A DNA stretch of 33,454 nt from Methanobacteriota archaeon (GTDB lineage Archaea; Thermoplasmatota; Poseidoniia; Poseidoniales; Thalassarchaeaceae). The position numbers were made by a program, and so were the translations under genes. Positions 1 to 7,958 of this stretch are shown piece by piece. The notes under the pieces were generated by a model that was not told where the DNA came from, ran no database searches, and saw only the letters and a program-made list of their open reading frames with translations. The stretch covers positions 1 through 33,454 of the forward strand of contig PBMR01000009.1 in NCBI GenBank assembly GCA_002722735.1, in the 5' to 3' direction. The first letter of the stretch is position 1. Each line of letters opens with the position of its first letter.

Positions 1-1263
1 AGCGAGTTCCTCAACTCCTACCAGATTCATGATTGAGTCGGAAGTCCTGCATACCTCTTCCAGATTGACACCACTTTCGACTGCCTCCATAGAAGCCCTA
101 CGCAACTCTTCATGGGCTTGGTCTCTGGGCATTCCACGGCCCACCAACTCCAGCATCACCTTCTCTGCCATAATCAGGCCATCTTGGCTCTCAATGTTCT
201 TCCTCATCCTCTCGGCATCGACGACCAAGCCCGAGAGGACGCGGTCGCACTTGACGATGATGTCATCTAGCAGGACCATGGAGTGGGAGAGGGTGAACCT
301 CTCGCTGGAGGAGTTGGCTAGATCCCTCTCGTGCCACAACAGGGCGTTCTCGTATGATGGCACGACCATAGAACGCACTATTCGCGCGAGACCACAGGCA
401 TTCTCAGCCGTAATGGGATTCCTTTTGTGGGCCATGGTGGAAGAACCGACCTGCTTCTCTGAATCGAAGGCCTCCGATACCTCGGCAATCTCCGTTCTCT
501 GGAGGTTCCTGACTTCTTGAAGCACCTTCTCAACGCTCGTTGCGACGTTGGCCATCCACCCAACCCATTCGATGTATCGGTCTCTGCCCACTACCTGGGT
601 GGTTGCAACTGGGGGCTCGAGACCAAGTTCGCCCATAATCAAGTCCTGTAGTTCGAAAGCCCTTTCACCCTGCGCTGCTCCGGTTCCAACGGCTCCGAGG
701 AACTTGCCGGTAGTGCATCGCGATTCCATCTCGTCGAGGCGATCGAGATGCCTTTTGAACTCGTCAACCCAGACGGCCACTTTGAGGCCGAAGGTAATGG
801 GCACTGCTGCTTGTCCGTGAGTCCTGCCCAGCATGACTGTGCCTCGCTCCCTCTCTGCGATGTCGCACATCGTGAGAATCAGCCCCGAAACCACCTTTTG
901 CTGGAGATCGATGCTGTCCTTGATCTGAAGCGCTACCGCCGAGTCGACGATGTCGTTGCTGGTTGCACCAAGGTGTATGCACCACCCCGCTTCACCGGCA
1001 GACTCAGCCATTGCCTTGGTCAAAGCCATGATGTCGTGACGGGTCTCGGCTTCCAACTCCTCAACCCTGTCTGCAGTCACTATTCCGGGATCGGCTATGT
1101 CCGCGACGGTGTCGTAGTCCTCAGCGGAGACCCTGCCCATCTGGCAGTGAGCCCATACCAAGGCCCGCTCTACCTCGAGGAGCCTAGCGTGTCGTCCATC
1201 TCGAGACCAGATTTCCTTGGCCTCGTCCCGCCCATATCTGTAGTCGAGGGGGGATACGGGCAT
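1..1263 (-). CDS. purB: Adenylosuccinate lyase, 3' end cut off by the window edge
   Basis: The reverse strand is open for 421 codons from ATG at 1263 to base 1, where the gene leaves the window without a stop. The translation begins MPVSPLDYRYG and carries the fumarase/aspartase superfamily signature SSTMAHKRNP, as well as the HLGATSNDIVDSA and GRTHGQAA stretches typical of adenylosuccinate lyase. The family enzyme cleaves SAICAR to AICAR in purine synthesis and adenylosuccinate to AMP, releasing fumarate. Family members are about 430-480 residues, so perhaps 20-60 residues are missing. The gene lies 40 bases downstream of dph6 on the same strand and could share its transcript. Open frames on the plus strand over this span are shadows. 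The product call is secure; only the C-terminus is unseen. Confidence 0.95.
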   Translation of the reverse strand, partial: MPVSPLDYRYGRDEAKEIWSRDGRHARLLEVERALVWAHCQMGRVSAEDYDTVADIADPGIVTADRVEELEAETRHDIMALTKAMAESAGEAGWCIHLGATSNDIVDSAVALQIKDSIDLQQKVVSGLILTMCDIAERERGTVMLGRTHGQAAVPITFGLKVAVWVDEFKRHLDRLDEMESRCTTGKFLGAVGTGAAQGERAFELQDLIMGELGLEPPVATTQVVGRDRYIEWVGWMANVATSVEKVLQEVRNLQRTEIAEVSEAFDSEKQVGSSTMAHKRNPITAENACGLARIVRSMVVPSYENALLWHERDLANSSSERFTLSHSMVLLDDIIVKCDRVLSGLVVDAERMRKNIESQDGLIMAEKVMLELVGRGMPRDQAHEELRRASMEAVESGVNLEEVCRTSDSIMNLVGVEELA

Positions 1264-1303
1264 GGATTCTCAGACTGAGCCGACCGTGGTCCTCTGTTTG
1301 AGC

Positions 1304-2059
1304 CTAGCGATGCTCTCTCAAACTGCAAGAACGAAGGACCCAGACGCCCCTGCTGCCTTCCCAGGATGAATCGCCCTCACAGTGTATCACTCGCTTAAGG
1401 TGCGGTCCGTGGGTGACTATCGTTTCGAACTCACCCCCTTCCCCGTCCAGATTGAATCGGAACTCACTAGCTAGGACCTCAAGCTCACTGAGGGTTTGTT
1501 CAGTCAGGGTAGCACCGAGCCATCCCTCATCCAGTCCCTCGCACGAAACAGAGGTGAACCTCACAACGAAGCCGTGCTCCAAGAGCGATCTCATGTGATT
1601 CTCCGGCTCGTGGTGCCAAAGTGGGCAGAATGACGAGATCCCCAGTCTCTCGCACATTATCTCGATATTGGTTTTCTGATAGTCGGAACGGAGTGCACCA
1701 ACCACCAAACCGTCGATATCCAGCAAACAATCGTGCAACTCCAAGCAATCTGGACGTGTGAACGACTCCGGCCATATGGCTTGGAATGAGTCTCCGACCG
1801 AATAGGGACCGGACAGGGCTCGCTCCAAATCGATAATCTCCAGCCCCTCCTCGCCATTCGTGGTTACCGGTAGCCATGGAACACCCATCGAGGCTGCTTG
1901 AAGCCCTGCAACAGCAGTGTTCTGCGTCTGGAACATCATCGAATCGCTGCCTTGGACCCCCATTGTCACGAGAGTCACGATCTCCCATCCCTGCAACGAA
2001 GCCCACCATGCGGCGTAGGACGAGTCCTTCCCTCCTGATGCTAGCACGGCTATTCTCAC
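1304..2059 (-). CDS. dph6: Diphthine-ammonia ligase (Dph6-type ATP pyrophosphatase)
   Basis: The protein (about 251 residues) begins VRIAVLASGGKDSSYA, where SGGKDSS is the PP-loop of the N-type ATP pyrophosphatase superfamily. The rest (GVPWLPV, LVVGALRSDYQ, FCPLWH near the middle; GEGGEFETIVTHGP near the C-terminus) matches the Dph6/MJ0570 family, which uses ATP and ammonia to amidate diphthine on EF-2 as the last step of diphthamide synthesis. EF-2 with its target histidine is encoded at 11523-13730. I chose GTG at 2059 because homologues begin directly at the PP-loop strand; TTG at 2119 would add 20 residues with no family character. The gene is divergent from psmA and precedes purB by 40 bases. 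Confidence 0.88.
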   Translation of the reverse strand: MRIAVLASGGKDSSYAAWWASLQGWEIVTLVTMGVQGSDSMMFQTQNTAVAGLQAASMGVPWLPVTTNGEEGLEIIDLERALSGPYSVGDSFQAIWPESFTRPDCLELHDCLLDIDGLVVGALRSDYQKTNIEIMCERLGISSFCPLWHHEPENHMRSLLEHGFVVRFTSVSCEGLDEGWLGATLTEQTLSELEVLASEFRFNLDGEGGEFETIVTHGPHLKRVIHCEGDSSWEGSRGVWVLRSCSLREHR

Positions 2060-2120
2060 AGTCCGCCTAGCGGTCGCACCTCCATGAATGGCACCCTGAT
2101 CGAGTTCTCCCCCGACCAAG

Positions 2121-2129
2121 ATTGATAAG
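2121..2129 (+). promoter_or_regulatory. Probable TATA box of the proteasome/exosome operon
   Basis: ATTGATAAG lies about 33 bases upstream of ATG 2158. Archaeal initiation about 25-27 bases after the TATA centre would fall near 2150, which supports ATG 2158 over the upstream TTG 2122 or ATG 2143 as the psmA start. Inferred from spacing only. Confidence 0.4.
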
Positions 2130-2157
2130 AGTCCATTCAGGCATGGGGCCGATTCGG

Positions 2158-2868
2158 ATGCAGCCTAGCGGGCGAGGTTATGATCACGGGGTGTCAACCT
2201 TCTCCCCAGATGGCAGGCTGTATCAGGTTGAGTACGCCAGAGAGTCCGTCAAGAGGGGAACCACCACCGTTGGTCTGATCTACAAGGGCGGCGTCGTCCT
2301 TATCGTCGACAAGAGAATCCAGAGCAAGTTGGTGATTACGGACTCGATTGAGAAGATGTACCAGATTGACAACCACATCGGTATCACCACCTCCGGCCTC
2401 GTTGCAGACGCGCGCCAACTCGTCGATCGAGCAAGGGTCCAATGCCAAATCAACCGAATGACCTACGGCGACGCCATCCCGGTCCCTACCCTAGTCAAGA
2501 AGATGTGCGACTACAAGCAGTCCTTCACCCAGTATGGGGGGGCAAGGCCATTTGGAACCGCCCTCCTAATTGCCGGTATAGACGCAGAGGGAGTCCATCT
2601 CTTCGAGACCGATCCCTCCGGAGCGTACCAATCGTACCACGCAGGAGCAATCGGACGTGGGCGCTCTTCAGTTATCGACTATTTCGAGGGCAAGTGGAAA
2701 GCCGGCATGACGAAGAACGCCGCCATCAAGCTCGGACTTGAGGCGCTTCGTGAGTCTCTCGAGGATGACCTGAACCCCGATACCGTTGAAATCGCTTCGG
2801 TTGATAAGGACGGCTACAGCAAGATGGACATGGAGTCCACTCTCAAGCATCTCGAGAAGCTGTCCTGA
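2158..2868 (+). CDS. psmA: Proteasome subunit alpha
   Basis: A 236-residue protein beginning MQPSGRGYDHGVSTFSPDGR. The YD...FSPDGRLYQVEYA signature marks alpha-type 20S subunits, and GTTTVGL follows near residue 37. Alpha subunits form the outer rings of the proteasome core; they are not proteolytic themselves but gate substrate entry and bind the regulatory ATPase. Length fits the family (about 230-260). Two upstream starts exist (TTG 2122, ATG 2143), but homologues usually begin a few residues before the YDR/YDH motif and the TATA-like element favours 2158. This is the first gene of the conserved archaeal superoperon and is followed 38 bases later by SBDS. The beta subunit is not in the window. 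Confidence 0.95.
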   Translation: MQPSGRGYDHGVSTFSPDGRLYQVEYARESVKRGTTTVGLIYKGGVVLIVDKRIQSKLVITDSIEKMYQIDNHIGITTSGLVADARQLVDRARVQCQINRMTYGDAIPVPTLVKKMCDYKQSFTQYGGARPFGTALLIAGIDAEGVHLFETDPSGAYQSYHAGAIGRGRSSVIDYFEGKWKAGMTKNAAIKLGLEALRESLEDDLNPDTVEIASVDKDGYSKMDMESTLKHLEKLS

Positions 2869-2906
2869 GACCCCACCCTCTAAGCCGTGCTCCCCACTGG
2901 GCACCC

Positions 2907-3596
2907 ATGGTTAGCCTCGACGATGCTGTGCTGGCCCGTCTCGAGAAGGGCGGGAATCGATACGAGATACTAGTTGACCCCGAACTCGTCGACGACTGGA
3001 AGGGGGATCCTGATTCTGTCTCTCTCGACGAGTTACTTGCGATTGATGAGGTTTGGTCCGATGCCAAGGGTGGTGATAGGCCTACGAGCGAAGCCTTGGA
3101 ACGCGTCTTTGGAACCACTGACCTCACCACGTGCGTGACTAGAATCCTGAGTGAGGGGTCGATTCAACTGACCACTATGCAGAGACGACGGATGGTTGAG
3201 GAGAAGAAGCGACAGATCGTCAACCAAATCACCAGTACGGCTACGGATCCGAAGACCAGGCTTCCTCACCCACTCACCAGAATAGAGAACGCGCTCGAGG
3301 AGATCCGCTTCCCAATTGACCCCTTCAAGTCAACAGAAAGCCAGGTTGAGGATGCGGTAGCGGCTCTGAGACCGCTGATTCCCCTTCAATTCATCACTAT
3401 ACGCCTCGCCTTCAAAGTCCAAGGAAGGGATTACGGGGGAGTCCATCAGATGCTCAGGGACTCCGTTCAGAGGGAGGAGTGGCTCAGCGACGGGACATGG
3501 GCATGCGTAGTTTCTGTACCCGGGGGTATGAAGAACGACCTGATTAGCAAGGTCGCCGCACGCTCTTCTGACGTCGAAGTCAGGGAATTGGACTGA
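2907..3596 (+). CDS. sdo1: Ribosome maturation protein SBDS/Sdo1
   Basis: A 229-residue protein with the three-domain SBDS layout: N-terminal domain with YEILVDPELVDDWK (residues about 19-32) and VWSDAKGG, a central helical domain with EEKKRQIVNQI, and a ferredoxin-like C-terminal domain. The family helps release the anti-association factor from the large ribosomal subunit (together with an EF-2-like GTPase in eukaryotes), and its archaeal gene is characteristically placed between proteasome alpha and the exosome genes, as here. ATG 2907 directly precedes the conserved domain. Length is normal. Confidence 0.93.
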   Translation: MVSLDDAVLARLEKGGNRYEILVDPELVDDWKGDPDSVSLDELLAIDEVWSDAKGGDRPTSEALERVFGTTDLTTCVTRILSEGSIQLTTMQRRRMVEEKKRQIVNQITSTATDPKTRLPHPLTRIENALEEIRFPIDPFKSTESQVEDAVAALRPLIPLQFITIRLAFKVQGRDYGGVHQMLRDSVQREEWLSDGTWACVVSVPGGMKNDLISKVAARSSDVEVRELD

Positions 3597-3625
3597 ACTC
3601 TGCCTCCTTTCTCCAGCATCAACGG

Positions 3626-3633
3626 TTATGAAC
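3626..3633 (+). promoter_or_regulatory. Probable internal TATA box before rrp4
   Basis: TTATGAAC occurs here and again, base for base, before the EF-2 gene (11480-11487). Here it lies about 32 bases upstream of ATG 3661, suiting a leaderless or nearly leaderless transcript. It would place ATG 3628 inside the promoter, so 3661 is the better rrp4 start. Confidence 0.45.
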
Positions 3634-3660
3634 AGTCGGCCGGTCGCGCGGCTCGATAGC

Positions 3661-4338
3661 ATGAGCAAGAAGAATGGCGCGGGCGGACCGCGAGACAGGG
3701 GGCGGGCGCAATCGCTCGTCGTTCCCGGGCAAGATCTGGGAGAATCGGAAGGCCAAGAGGCCGGACATGGCGTAATCGTCATGGAAGGCAGGCTTCGGGC
3801 CACTAAGAATGGAAGAATTAGGAACCAAGGCAGCACTGTTTCCATTGAGCCGTTGCATACGAGGTACATTCCCCGGCCCGGTGATTTGGCCATAGGTTAC
3901 ATCGAGGGATGTACGAACAACATATGGTTCGTCGAGCTCGGGGCGCCTTTCAACGCCATTTTGCCCATGAGTCTCGGTCCCGGCAAGGTAGAATTTGGTG
4001 GCACACGTTCCGTAATGGACGTCGGTGAGACGATCCTGTGCAGAGTACAGGAAGTCGAGGAGACCCATTCTAGCGTAGTCACGATGAAGGGCATGGGCCT
4101 TCGCAAGATTCGCTCCGGTGTCATCGAGGAGATAGATCCCCATCTTTTAGGTAGATTGATCGGAAAGGGGGGTGAGTCACTCAAGCGACTGAAAGAGGAC
4201 GCCGAATGCAGGGTCATTGTTGCAGATAACGGCCGGATGTGGATCGATGGTGATTTGGATGGCATTCTAGAGGTACGCAGGCAACTCGACCTGATGACCG
4301 TGGAATCACGTCCTATCCCAGTCGGAGGTGGTCACTGA
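3661..4338 (+). CDS. rrp4: Exosome complex RNA-binding subunit Rrp4
   Basis: A 225-residue protein. After a low-complexity N-terminus come the Rrp4 N-terminal beta domain (YIPRPGDLAIGYIEG), an S1 domain (WFVELGAPFNAILPMS...VGETILCRV) and a KH domain with LIGKGGESLKRL at roughly residues 170-181. Rrp4 caps the hexameric RNase PH ring of the archaeal exosome and feeds RNA to its active sites. ATG 3628 is possible and would add 11 residues, but an apparent TATA element overlaps it. The stop overlaps the rrp41 start by one base (TGATG), so translation of the two is probably coupled. Order SBDS-rrp4-rrp41-rrp42 matches many archaea. Confidence 0.95.
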   Translation: MSKKNGAGGPRDRGRAQSLVVPGQDLGESEGQEAGHGVIVMEGRLRATKNGRIRNQGSTVSIEPLHTRYIPRPGDLAIGYIEGCTNNIWFVELGAPFNAILPMSLGPGKVEFGGTRSVMDVGETILCRVQEVEETHSSVVTMKGMGLRKIRSGVIEEIDPHLLGRLIGKGGESLKRLKEDAECRVIVADNGRMWIDGDLDGILEVRRQLDLMTVESRPIPVGGGH

Positions 4339-5054
4339 TGGGTGGCTACGGAGACGTCCAGATGATTGACGAAAATGGGAAGAGGGTTGATGGCCGGGGA
4401 CCCGGCGATCTTCGCGATATCACCATCGAGACAGATGTCGTCCCCGTTGCGGACGGGTCCTGCAGGATGACGTGGGGTACTAACGAGGTCATCGTTGCAG
4501 TCTACGGTCCGATGGAGTGCCATCCAAGAAAGCTCCAGCGACAGGACCGAGCGGTTCTGGATGTCGCATACAACATGGCCCCATTCTCGACTACTGATAG
4601 AATGCGACCTGGTTTCAACCGACGCAGCAGGGAGATCAGCAAGGTCACGAAAGACGCGCTCGAGAGCGTAGTCCTTCTCGAACTGTACCCCCGCTCCAAG
4701 ATCAGGATAAGCATCGAGGTCCTTTCTGCCGAAGCCGGAACTCGTTGCGTAGGCCTCACAGCAGCCTCAGTCGCGCTGGCCGATGCCGGAGTCCCAATGA
4801 CTGACATGGTGGTCAGCGTTGCAAGTGGGAAGATCAACGATGTCGTCGTCTGTGACCTTAACAAGGAGGAGGATAACTACGGCGAGGCCGACCTCCCAAT
4901 GGGCATACTGCCAAACTCGGGACAACTCGTATTCTTGCAGATGGACGGTGACCTCTCCCAAGAGGAGTTCAATCAAGCATGGCAGTATAACATGGACGCC
5001 GCTCAAATGATTCACAATTTCATGGTCGATTCTCTGAAGGGGGGTGAGGCCTGA
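4338..5054 (+). CDS. rrp41: Exosome catalytic subunit Rrp41
   Basis: A 238-residue RNase PH-fold protein. RVDGRGPGDLR near the N-terminus, the arginine-rich FNRRSREISK segment, AGTRCVGLTAASVALADAGVP and the EADLPMGI active-site region are all present. The conserved aspartate of EADLP is the residue expected to act in phosphorolysis, so this is the catalytic partner of the ring. Rrp41 alternates with Rrp42 in a hexamer and degrades RNA 3' to 5' with phosphate, or adds tails. It overlaps rrp4 by one base and rrp42 by one base, consistent with coupled, equimolar synthesis. Confidence 0.96.
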   Translation: MGGYGDVQMIDENGKRVDGRGPGDLRDITIETDVVPVADGSCRMTWGTNEVIVAVYGPMECHPRKLQRQDRAVLDVAYNMAPFSTTDRMRPGFNRRSREISKVTKDALESVVLLELYPRSKIRISIEVLSAEAGTRCVGLTAASVALADAGVPMTDMVVSVASGKINDVVVCDLNKEEDNYGEADLPMGILPNSGQLVFLQMDGDLSQEEFNQAWQYNMDAAQMIHNFMVDSLKGGEA

Positions 5055-5833
5055 TGGCAATACCCCTCGTGCCGAAACTGCTCCGTGCACACCTTGCTGA
5101 GTTGGCTGAGAACGATGCTCGCATTGATGGCAGGCAGCAGTGGGAGGGCCGAGATGTCGAGATCGAAACTTCCGTTCTGCCCAGGGCAGAGGGCTCTGCC
5201 AGAGTCCGGATGGGGGATACCATCGTTTTCGCTGGTGTCAAGTTCCAGATAATGAAACCATACTCCGACAGACCCAACCAAGGGGGCCTCATGTGCTCCG
5301 CCGAAATCAGGCCAGTCGCCGGAAGAAACTGGGAATCAGGCCCCCCTAGCCCGGAGTCGATTGAGCTAGGCCGGGTTGTGGACAGGGGGATCAGGGAGTC
5401 CGGATGCATAGATGTGGATGCCCTTTGCATCATTCCCGGAGAGAAGGCATGGCAGGTAATTCTCGATTTGTTCGCTATCTCTGACGATGGCAATCTATTC
5501 GATGCCTTCGCTCTTGCGGGTATTGCTGCCTTACGTAATGCGGTTGTCCCTGCGGAGCGCTTCGAAGTGGGGGAGGACTACTCCCTGGGCGTTTCCAAGA
5601 CTCCGATAATGTGTTCCTACCACAAGGTCGGCGACCGTTTCGTCTACGACGCCTGCGGCAGGGAGGAACTAGGGGGCGATGAGAGAATTCACATCACCCT
5701 TGGTGACGACGACCATGTCCACTCCCTGCAGAAGGGCCTAAAGGGAATTTTCTCCACCGAGGAGTTCACCGAAATCATGGGTCGGGCCCAAGAAAGGTCG
5801 AAGGAGATCAGGGATATCTTGGATTCTTTATAG
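5054..5833 (+). CDS. rrp42: Exosome non-catalytic subunit Rrp42
   Basis: A 259-residue RNase PH-fold protein with NDARIDGRQQWEGRDVEIE near the N-terminus and a degenerate version of the Rrp41 active-site region (VGEDYSLGVSKTPI instead of EADLPMG), as expected for the structural ring subunit. Rrp42 contributes to the RNA path in the Rrp41-Rrp42 hexamer. Start ATG 5054 overlaps the rrp41 stop. The C-terminal helix EIMGRAQERSKEIRDIL is typical. Length is normal (about 260-275). Confidence 0.95.
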   Translation: MAIPLVPKLLRAHLAELAENDARIDGRQQWEGRDVEIETSVLPRAEGSARVRMGDTIVFAGVKFQIMKPYSDRPNQGGLMCSAEIRPVAGRNWESGPPSPESIELGRVVDRGIRESGCIDVDALCIIPGEKAWQVILDLFAISDDGNLFDAFALAGIAALRNAVVPAERFEVGEDYSLGVSKTPIMCSYHKVGDRFVYDACGREELGGDERIHITLGDDDHVHSLQKGLKGIFSTEEFTEIMGRAQERSKEIRDILDSL

Positions 5834-5846
5834 GTTGGTGGCAATA

Positions 5847-6215
5847 ATGGCAAAGAGAACTCAGAAGGCGGGTGCAACTGCTCGCTATGGCCCTAGGTAT
5901 GGGGTCAGCGTCCGACGCAGAGCCGGATCCGCCATCGCCAAGAAGTCTAGGAAGTACACCTGCCCCAACTGCCACTACCCCAAAGTCCGCAGGAAGGCTG
6001 CTGGAATTTGGGAATGTAAGAAGTGCCAGCACGTCTTTTCCGGTGGTGTCTGGGAGCCATATACTCGAGCCTCTGAGGCCAACAAACGGATTATCCGTCG
6101 TTCGATGGAGGGGGCGACTGCTACCGATATGACCGTCATTGCCCAGCAGGCTGCGCTCGATTACGAGCGAAAGCTAGCGGAGAGGGATTCAGATGCAGGC
6201 TCCGAAGAGGAATGA
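5847..6215 (+). CDS. rpl37Ae: Large ribosomal subunit protein eL43 (L37Ae)
   Basis: The protein (122 residues) starts MAKRTQKAGATARYGPRYG and contains a C4 zinc ribbon, CPNCHY and CKKCQ, about residues 36-57, followed by HVFSGGVWEPYT. This matches eL43, a zinc-binding large-subunit protein. ATG 5847 follows the purine-rich GGTTGGTGG at 5833-5841, which decides against TTG 5835. Archaeal eL43 is usually about 80-95 residues; this one has an additional C-terminal tail of about 30-40 residues, charged and ending in EEE. The 3' end overlaps pcc1. The gene for RNA polymerase subunit P, often next in this operon in other archaea, is absent here. Confidence 0.92.
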   Translation: MAKRTQKAGATARYGPRYGVSVRRRAGSAIAKKSRKYTCPNCHYPKVRRKAAGIWECKKCQHVFSGGVWEPYTRASEANKRIIRRSMEGATATDMTVIAQQAALDYERKLAERDSDAGSEEE

Positions 6216-6435
6216 GCCCATCCTCCTGATCCTCTCCGTGGTGAACCCCCAAGCAGAGGCCCTTTCTGCATCCTTGGTCACAGAGGCTGATCACACAATC
6301 GACAACGAGAAAATACTAATCTCTCTGGATTCTAATAGCTTCAATGGTCTCAGGGCTAGGTGGAACACCCTCATGCGAGGGTTAATTGCCTCTGAGCAAT
6401 CGCTTGAGGCAACTCGAAGGGGGGGATTGGATTAG
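6193..6435 (+). CDS. pcc1: KEOPS complex subunit Pcc1 (CTAG/Pcc1 family)
   Basis: An 80-residue protein with the beta-alpha-beta-beta-alpha pattern of Pcc1: a first strand (PILLILSVV), an alpha segment with QAEALSASLVTEAD, a strand ILISLDSN and a helix with FNGLRARWNTLMRGLIASEQ, the family's aspartate/LR..N helix region. Pcc1 dimerises and bridges Kae1 in KEOPS, which makes t6A at position 37 of ANN-decoding tRNAs. The gene sits between eL43 and prefoldin beta, the position it holds in many archaea. It overlaps eL43 by 23 bases. Assignment rests on short-family pattern plus context. Confidence 0.75.
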   Translation: MQAPKRNEPILLILSVVNPQAEALSASLVTEADHTIDNEKILISLDSNSFNGLRARWNTLMRGLIASEQSLEATRRGGLD

Positions 6436-6442
6436 TGAGCAA

Positions 6443-6751
6443 GTGACCGCCGAGGAGATCCAAGGAGTTGCCAGGGAACTTCAAACTATCAGGAATCAGA
6501 TTCAGACCCTCTCATCTCAAGTCACCGAGTATGGAATCACTGTCGAGGCACTGGATAAACAGGATCCTGGGAGGCCAGTTTTCCGATCCTTCGGCAACCT
6601 GCTTCTGGAGGTTGACGATAGGACCTCCCTTGTATCAGAGTTGACCGAAGCTAAAAATACCCTCGACGAACACCTTAGGAGACTCTTGGAGAAGGAAGAG
6701 GGACTAAGGGAACAGTACGAGAGATTGGCTGAAGCATTTGAAATGGAATGA
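6443..6751 (+). CDS. pfdB: Prefoldin subunit beta
   Basis: A coiled-coil protein of 102 residues with GTG at 6443. Two long heptad helices (residues about 1-35 and 65-100) flank a central beta hairpin segment (GRPVFRSFGNLLLEVD, compared with the family's V+K.VG.+L). Prefoldin is the alpha2-beta4 jellyfish-shaped cochaperone handing unfolded proteins to the thermosome. The start is uncertain: TTG at 6386 would give 121 residues, closer to the family length, but would lie deep inside pcc1; GTG 6443 follows the pcc1 stop by 7 bases. The stop overlaps the next open frame (ATGA). Confidence 0.8.
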   Translation: MTAEEIQGVARELQTIRNQIQTLSSQVTEYGITVEALDKQDPGRPVFRSFGNLLLEVDDRTSLVSELTEAKNTLDEHLRRLLEKEEGLREQYERLAEAFEME

Positions 6752-6759
6752 GGTGCATT

Positions 6760-7593
6760 ATGCCTTCTTCGTCGACTAATGCCACAACCAAACTAGTCGC
6801 AGACTCGCTTCTCCTCAAGGAAATGCTCTCCGGGGGAAGTCCCGAGGAGGCCCTTGAACTCAGTGAGAGTCTTCTGAAACGCTCTAGGAGCGTTGAGGAG
6901 AGGGATCACCAGATGGAGGCTTGGCTGAGGATGGAAAGGGCGCTATTGGGTACGATAGGGAGCGAGCACATCGGAACTGAGTTGCGATGGTGCGTGGATC
7001 GCTTGTCGGCCACTTCACCCGGCTCTCCGTTACATGGCTTGGCATTGTTGAATCTCGGTGCATGGCATCGTAATAGGGGGGAGTCGATGATGGCTCTTGT
7101 GACGCTATCCGACGTCTCATCCTCCAATGGGCACCCCAATGACGTCATCGGACTATCACGATTGGAATCTGGAAGGATACTTTGCGAAATGGGTGACTTC
7201 GAGCCAGCCATGAGGCATCTGTGGGTAGCAATGGGCAGACTCACAGAGTCCAAGATGACTGAGGAAGCCTTAGTCAGTGGCATGGAGTGGCTGGATATGG
7301 CACTGGATGATGTCGATTATTCGTCTCCGAGGATGAGTGAGAGAATCGCTATCGCAGGACCGAGGGAGGCCCCCGGAAATTCGAGCATAGCCTCCCATCC
7401 AGATGACATCAGGGAAGTGGTGGAGTCCATCCTCCCTGTAGTCCTCAAAGACCTCTCTGGGGGAGCGAGAGATGATTTAGGGCTGGTTCTCGATGCAGGC
7501 GACCTCATTGGAGAGCCTGCTTGGGGATTCATGTTGGAGTCGCGGTTGGCCGAGATTCAAGATAACAGGCTTATCGAGGCACTCCAGTCGTGA
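6760..7593 (+). CDS. Helical (TPR-like) repeat protein of unknown function
   Basis: The protein of 277 residues is almost all alpha helical, with helix pairs such as SPEEALELSESLLKRS and CEMGDFEPAMRHLWVAMGRL that resemble degenerate TPR units, but no clean TPR consensus. No signal peptide or membrane segment. ATG 6760 is preceded by GAGGTG at 6750-6755; ATG 6748, which overlaps the prefoldin stop (ATGA), is the alternative and adds four residues. As last gene of the exosome/prefoldin operon it may serve RNA processing or folding, but that is context only. Its last 37 bases overlap the 3' end of the NUDIX gene on the other strand. Confidence 0.7.
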   Translation: MPSSSTNATTKLVADSLLLKEMLSGGSPEEALELSESLLKRSRSVEERDHQMEAWLRMERALLGTIGSEHIGTELRWCVDRLSATSPGSPLHGLALLNLGAWHRNRGESMMALVTLSDVSSSNGHPNDVIGLSRLESGRILCEMGDFEPAMRHLWVAMGRLTESKMTEEALVSGMEWLDMALDDVDYSSPRMSERIAIAGPREAPGNSSIASHPDDIREVVESILPVVLKDLSGGARDDLGLVLDAGDLIGEPAWGFMLESRLAEIQDNRLIEALQS

Positions 7594-7958
7594 TTTCGAA
7601 TCCTATCTATCTCATCCCCGCCCCACGCCGTTTTCTCTGGAACATCCATGCACCAGCCCACTTCCTCAATCGAGTGGTCATTAGATGTCCATGCTTCCGG
7701 GCAAGGTGATTCTGACACCTTCACGCGAACGACGAATCCACCATCAACAATTTCCGAATCCATTGCTTCTGCCACCCCTAGCAGACCGGTTTCTTCGTAC
7801 AATTCCCGGAGCGCAGCCACATCAGCTCCTTCTCCTGGGCGAATGTCGCCTCCGGGCAATTCCCAACCCCGGTCTTTGTGCCGTACCATTACCCAGCACC
7901 CATTATCCTCAGAGTCCGAGTCAGGGACGGCCCATACTAACACAAACCCATCACTCAT
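7557..7958 (-). CDS. NUDIX hydrolase
   Basis: A 133-residue protein with a complete NUDIX box, GGDIRPGEGADVAALRELYEETGLL, from about residue 36 to 60, i.e. G-x5-E-x7-RE-x2-EE-x-G, with the REL.EE metal-binding glutamates in place. Family members hydrolyse nucleoside diphosphates linked to another moiety; the substrate cannot be read from the sequence. ATG 7958 overlaps the 3' end of the upstream TPR gene (stop 7951-7953), so it is probably the last cistron of the ubiD-TPR-nudix operon. The 3' end overlaps the convergent plus-strand gene by 37 bases. Confidence 0.88.
   Translation of the reverse strand: MSDGFVLVWAVPDSDSEDNGCWVMVRHKDRGWELPGGDIRPGEGADVAALRELYEETGLLGVAEAMDSEIVDGGFVVRVKVSESPCPEAWTSNDHSIEEVGWCMDVPEKTAWGGDEIDRIRNHDWSASISLLS

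Noticed and set aside
29-1278. Three plus-strand open frames
   Set aside because: They are shadows of purB, whose reverse-strand frame is open over 421 codons with clear family motifs.
3330-4265. Minus-strand frames of 187, 174 and 122 codons
   Set aside because: Antisense to SBDS and rrp4; composition is typical of shadow frames and no family motif appears.
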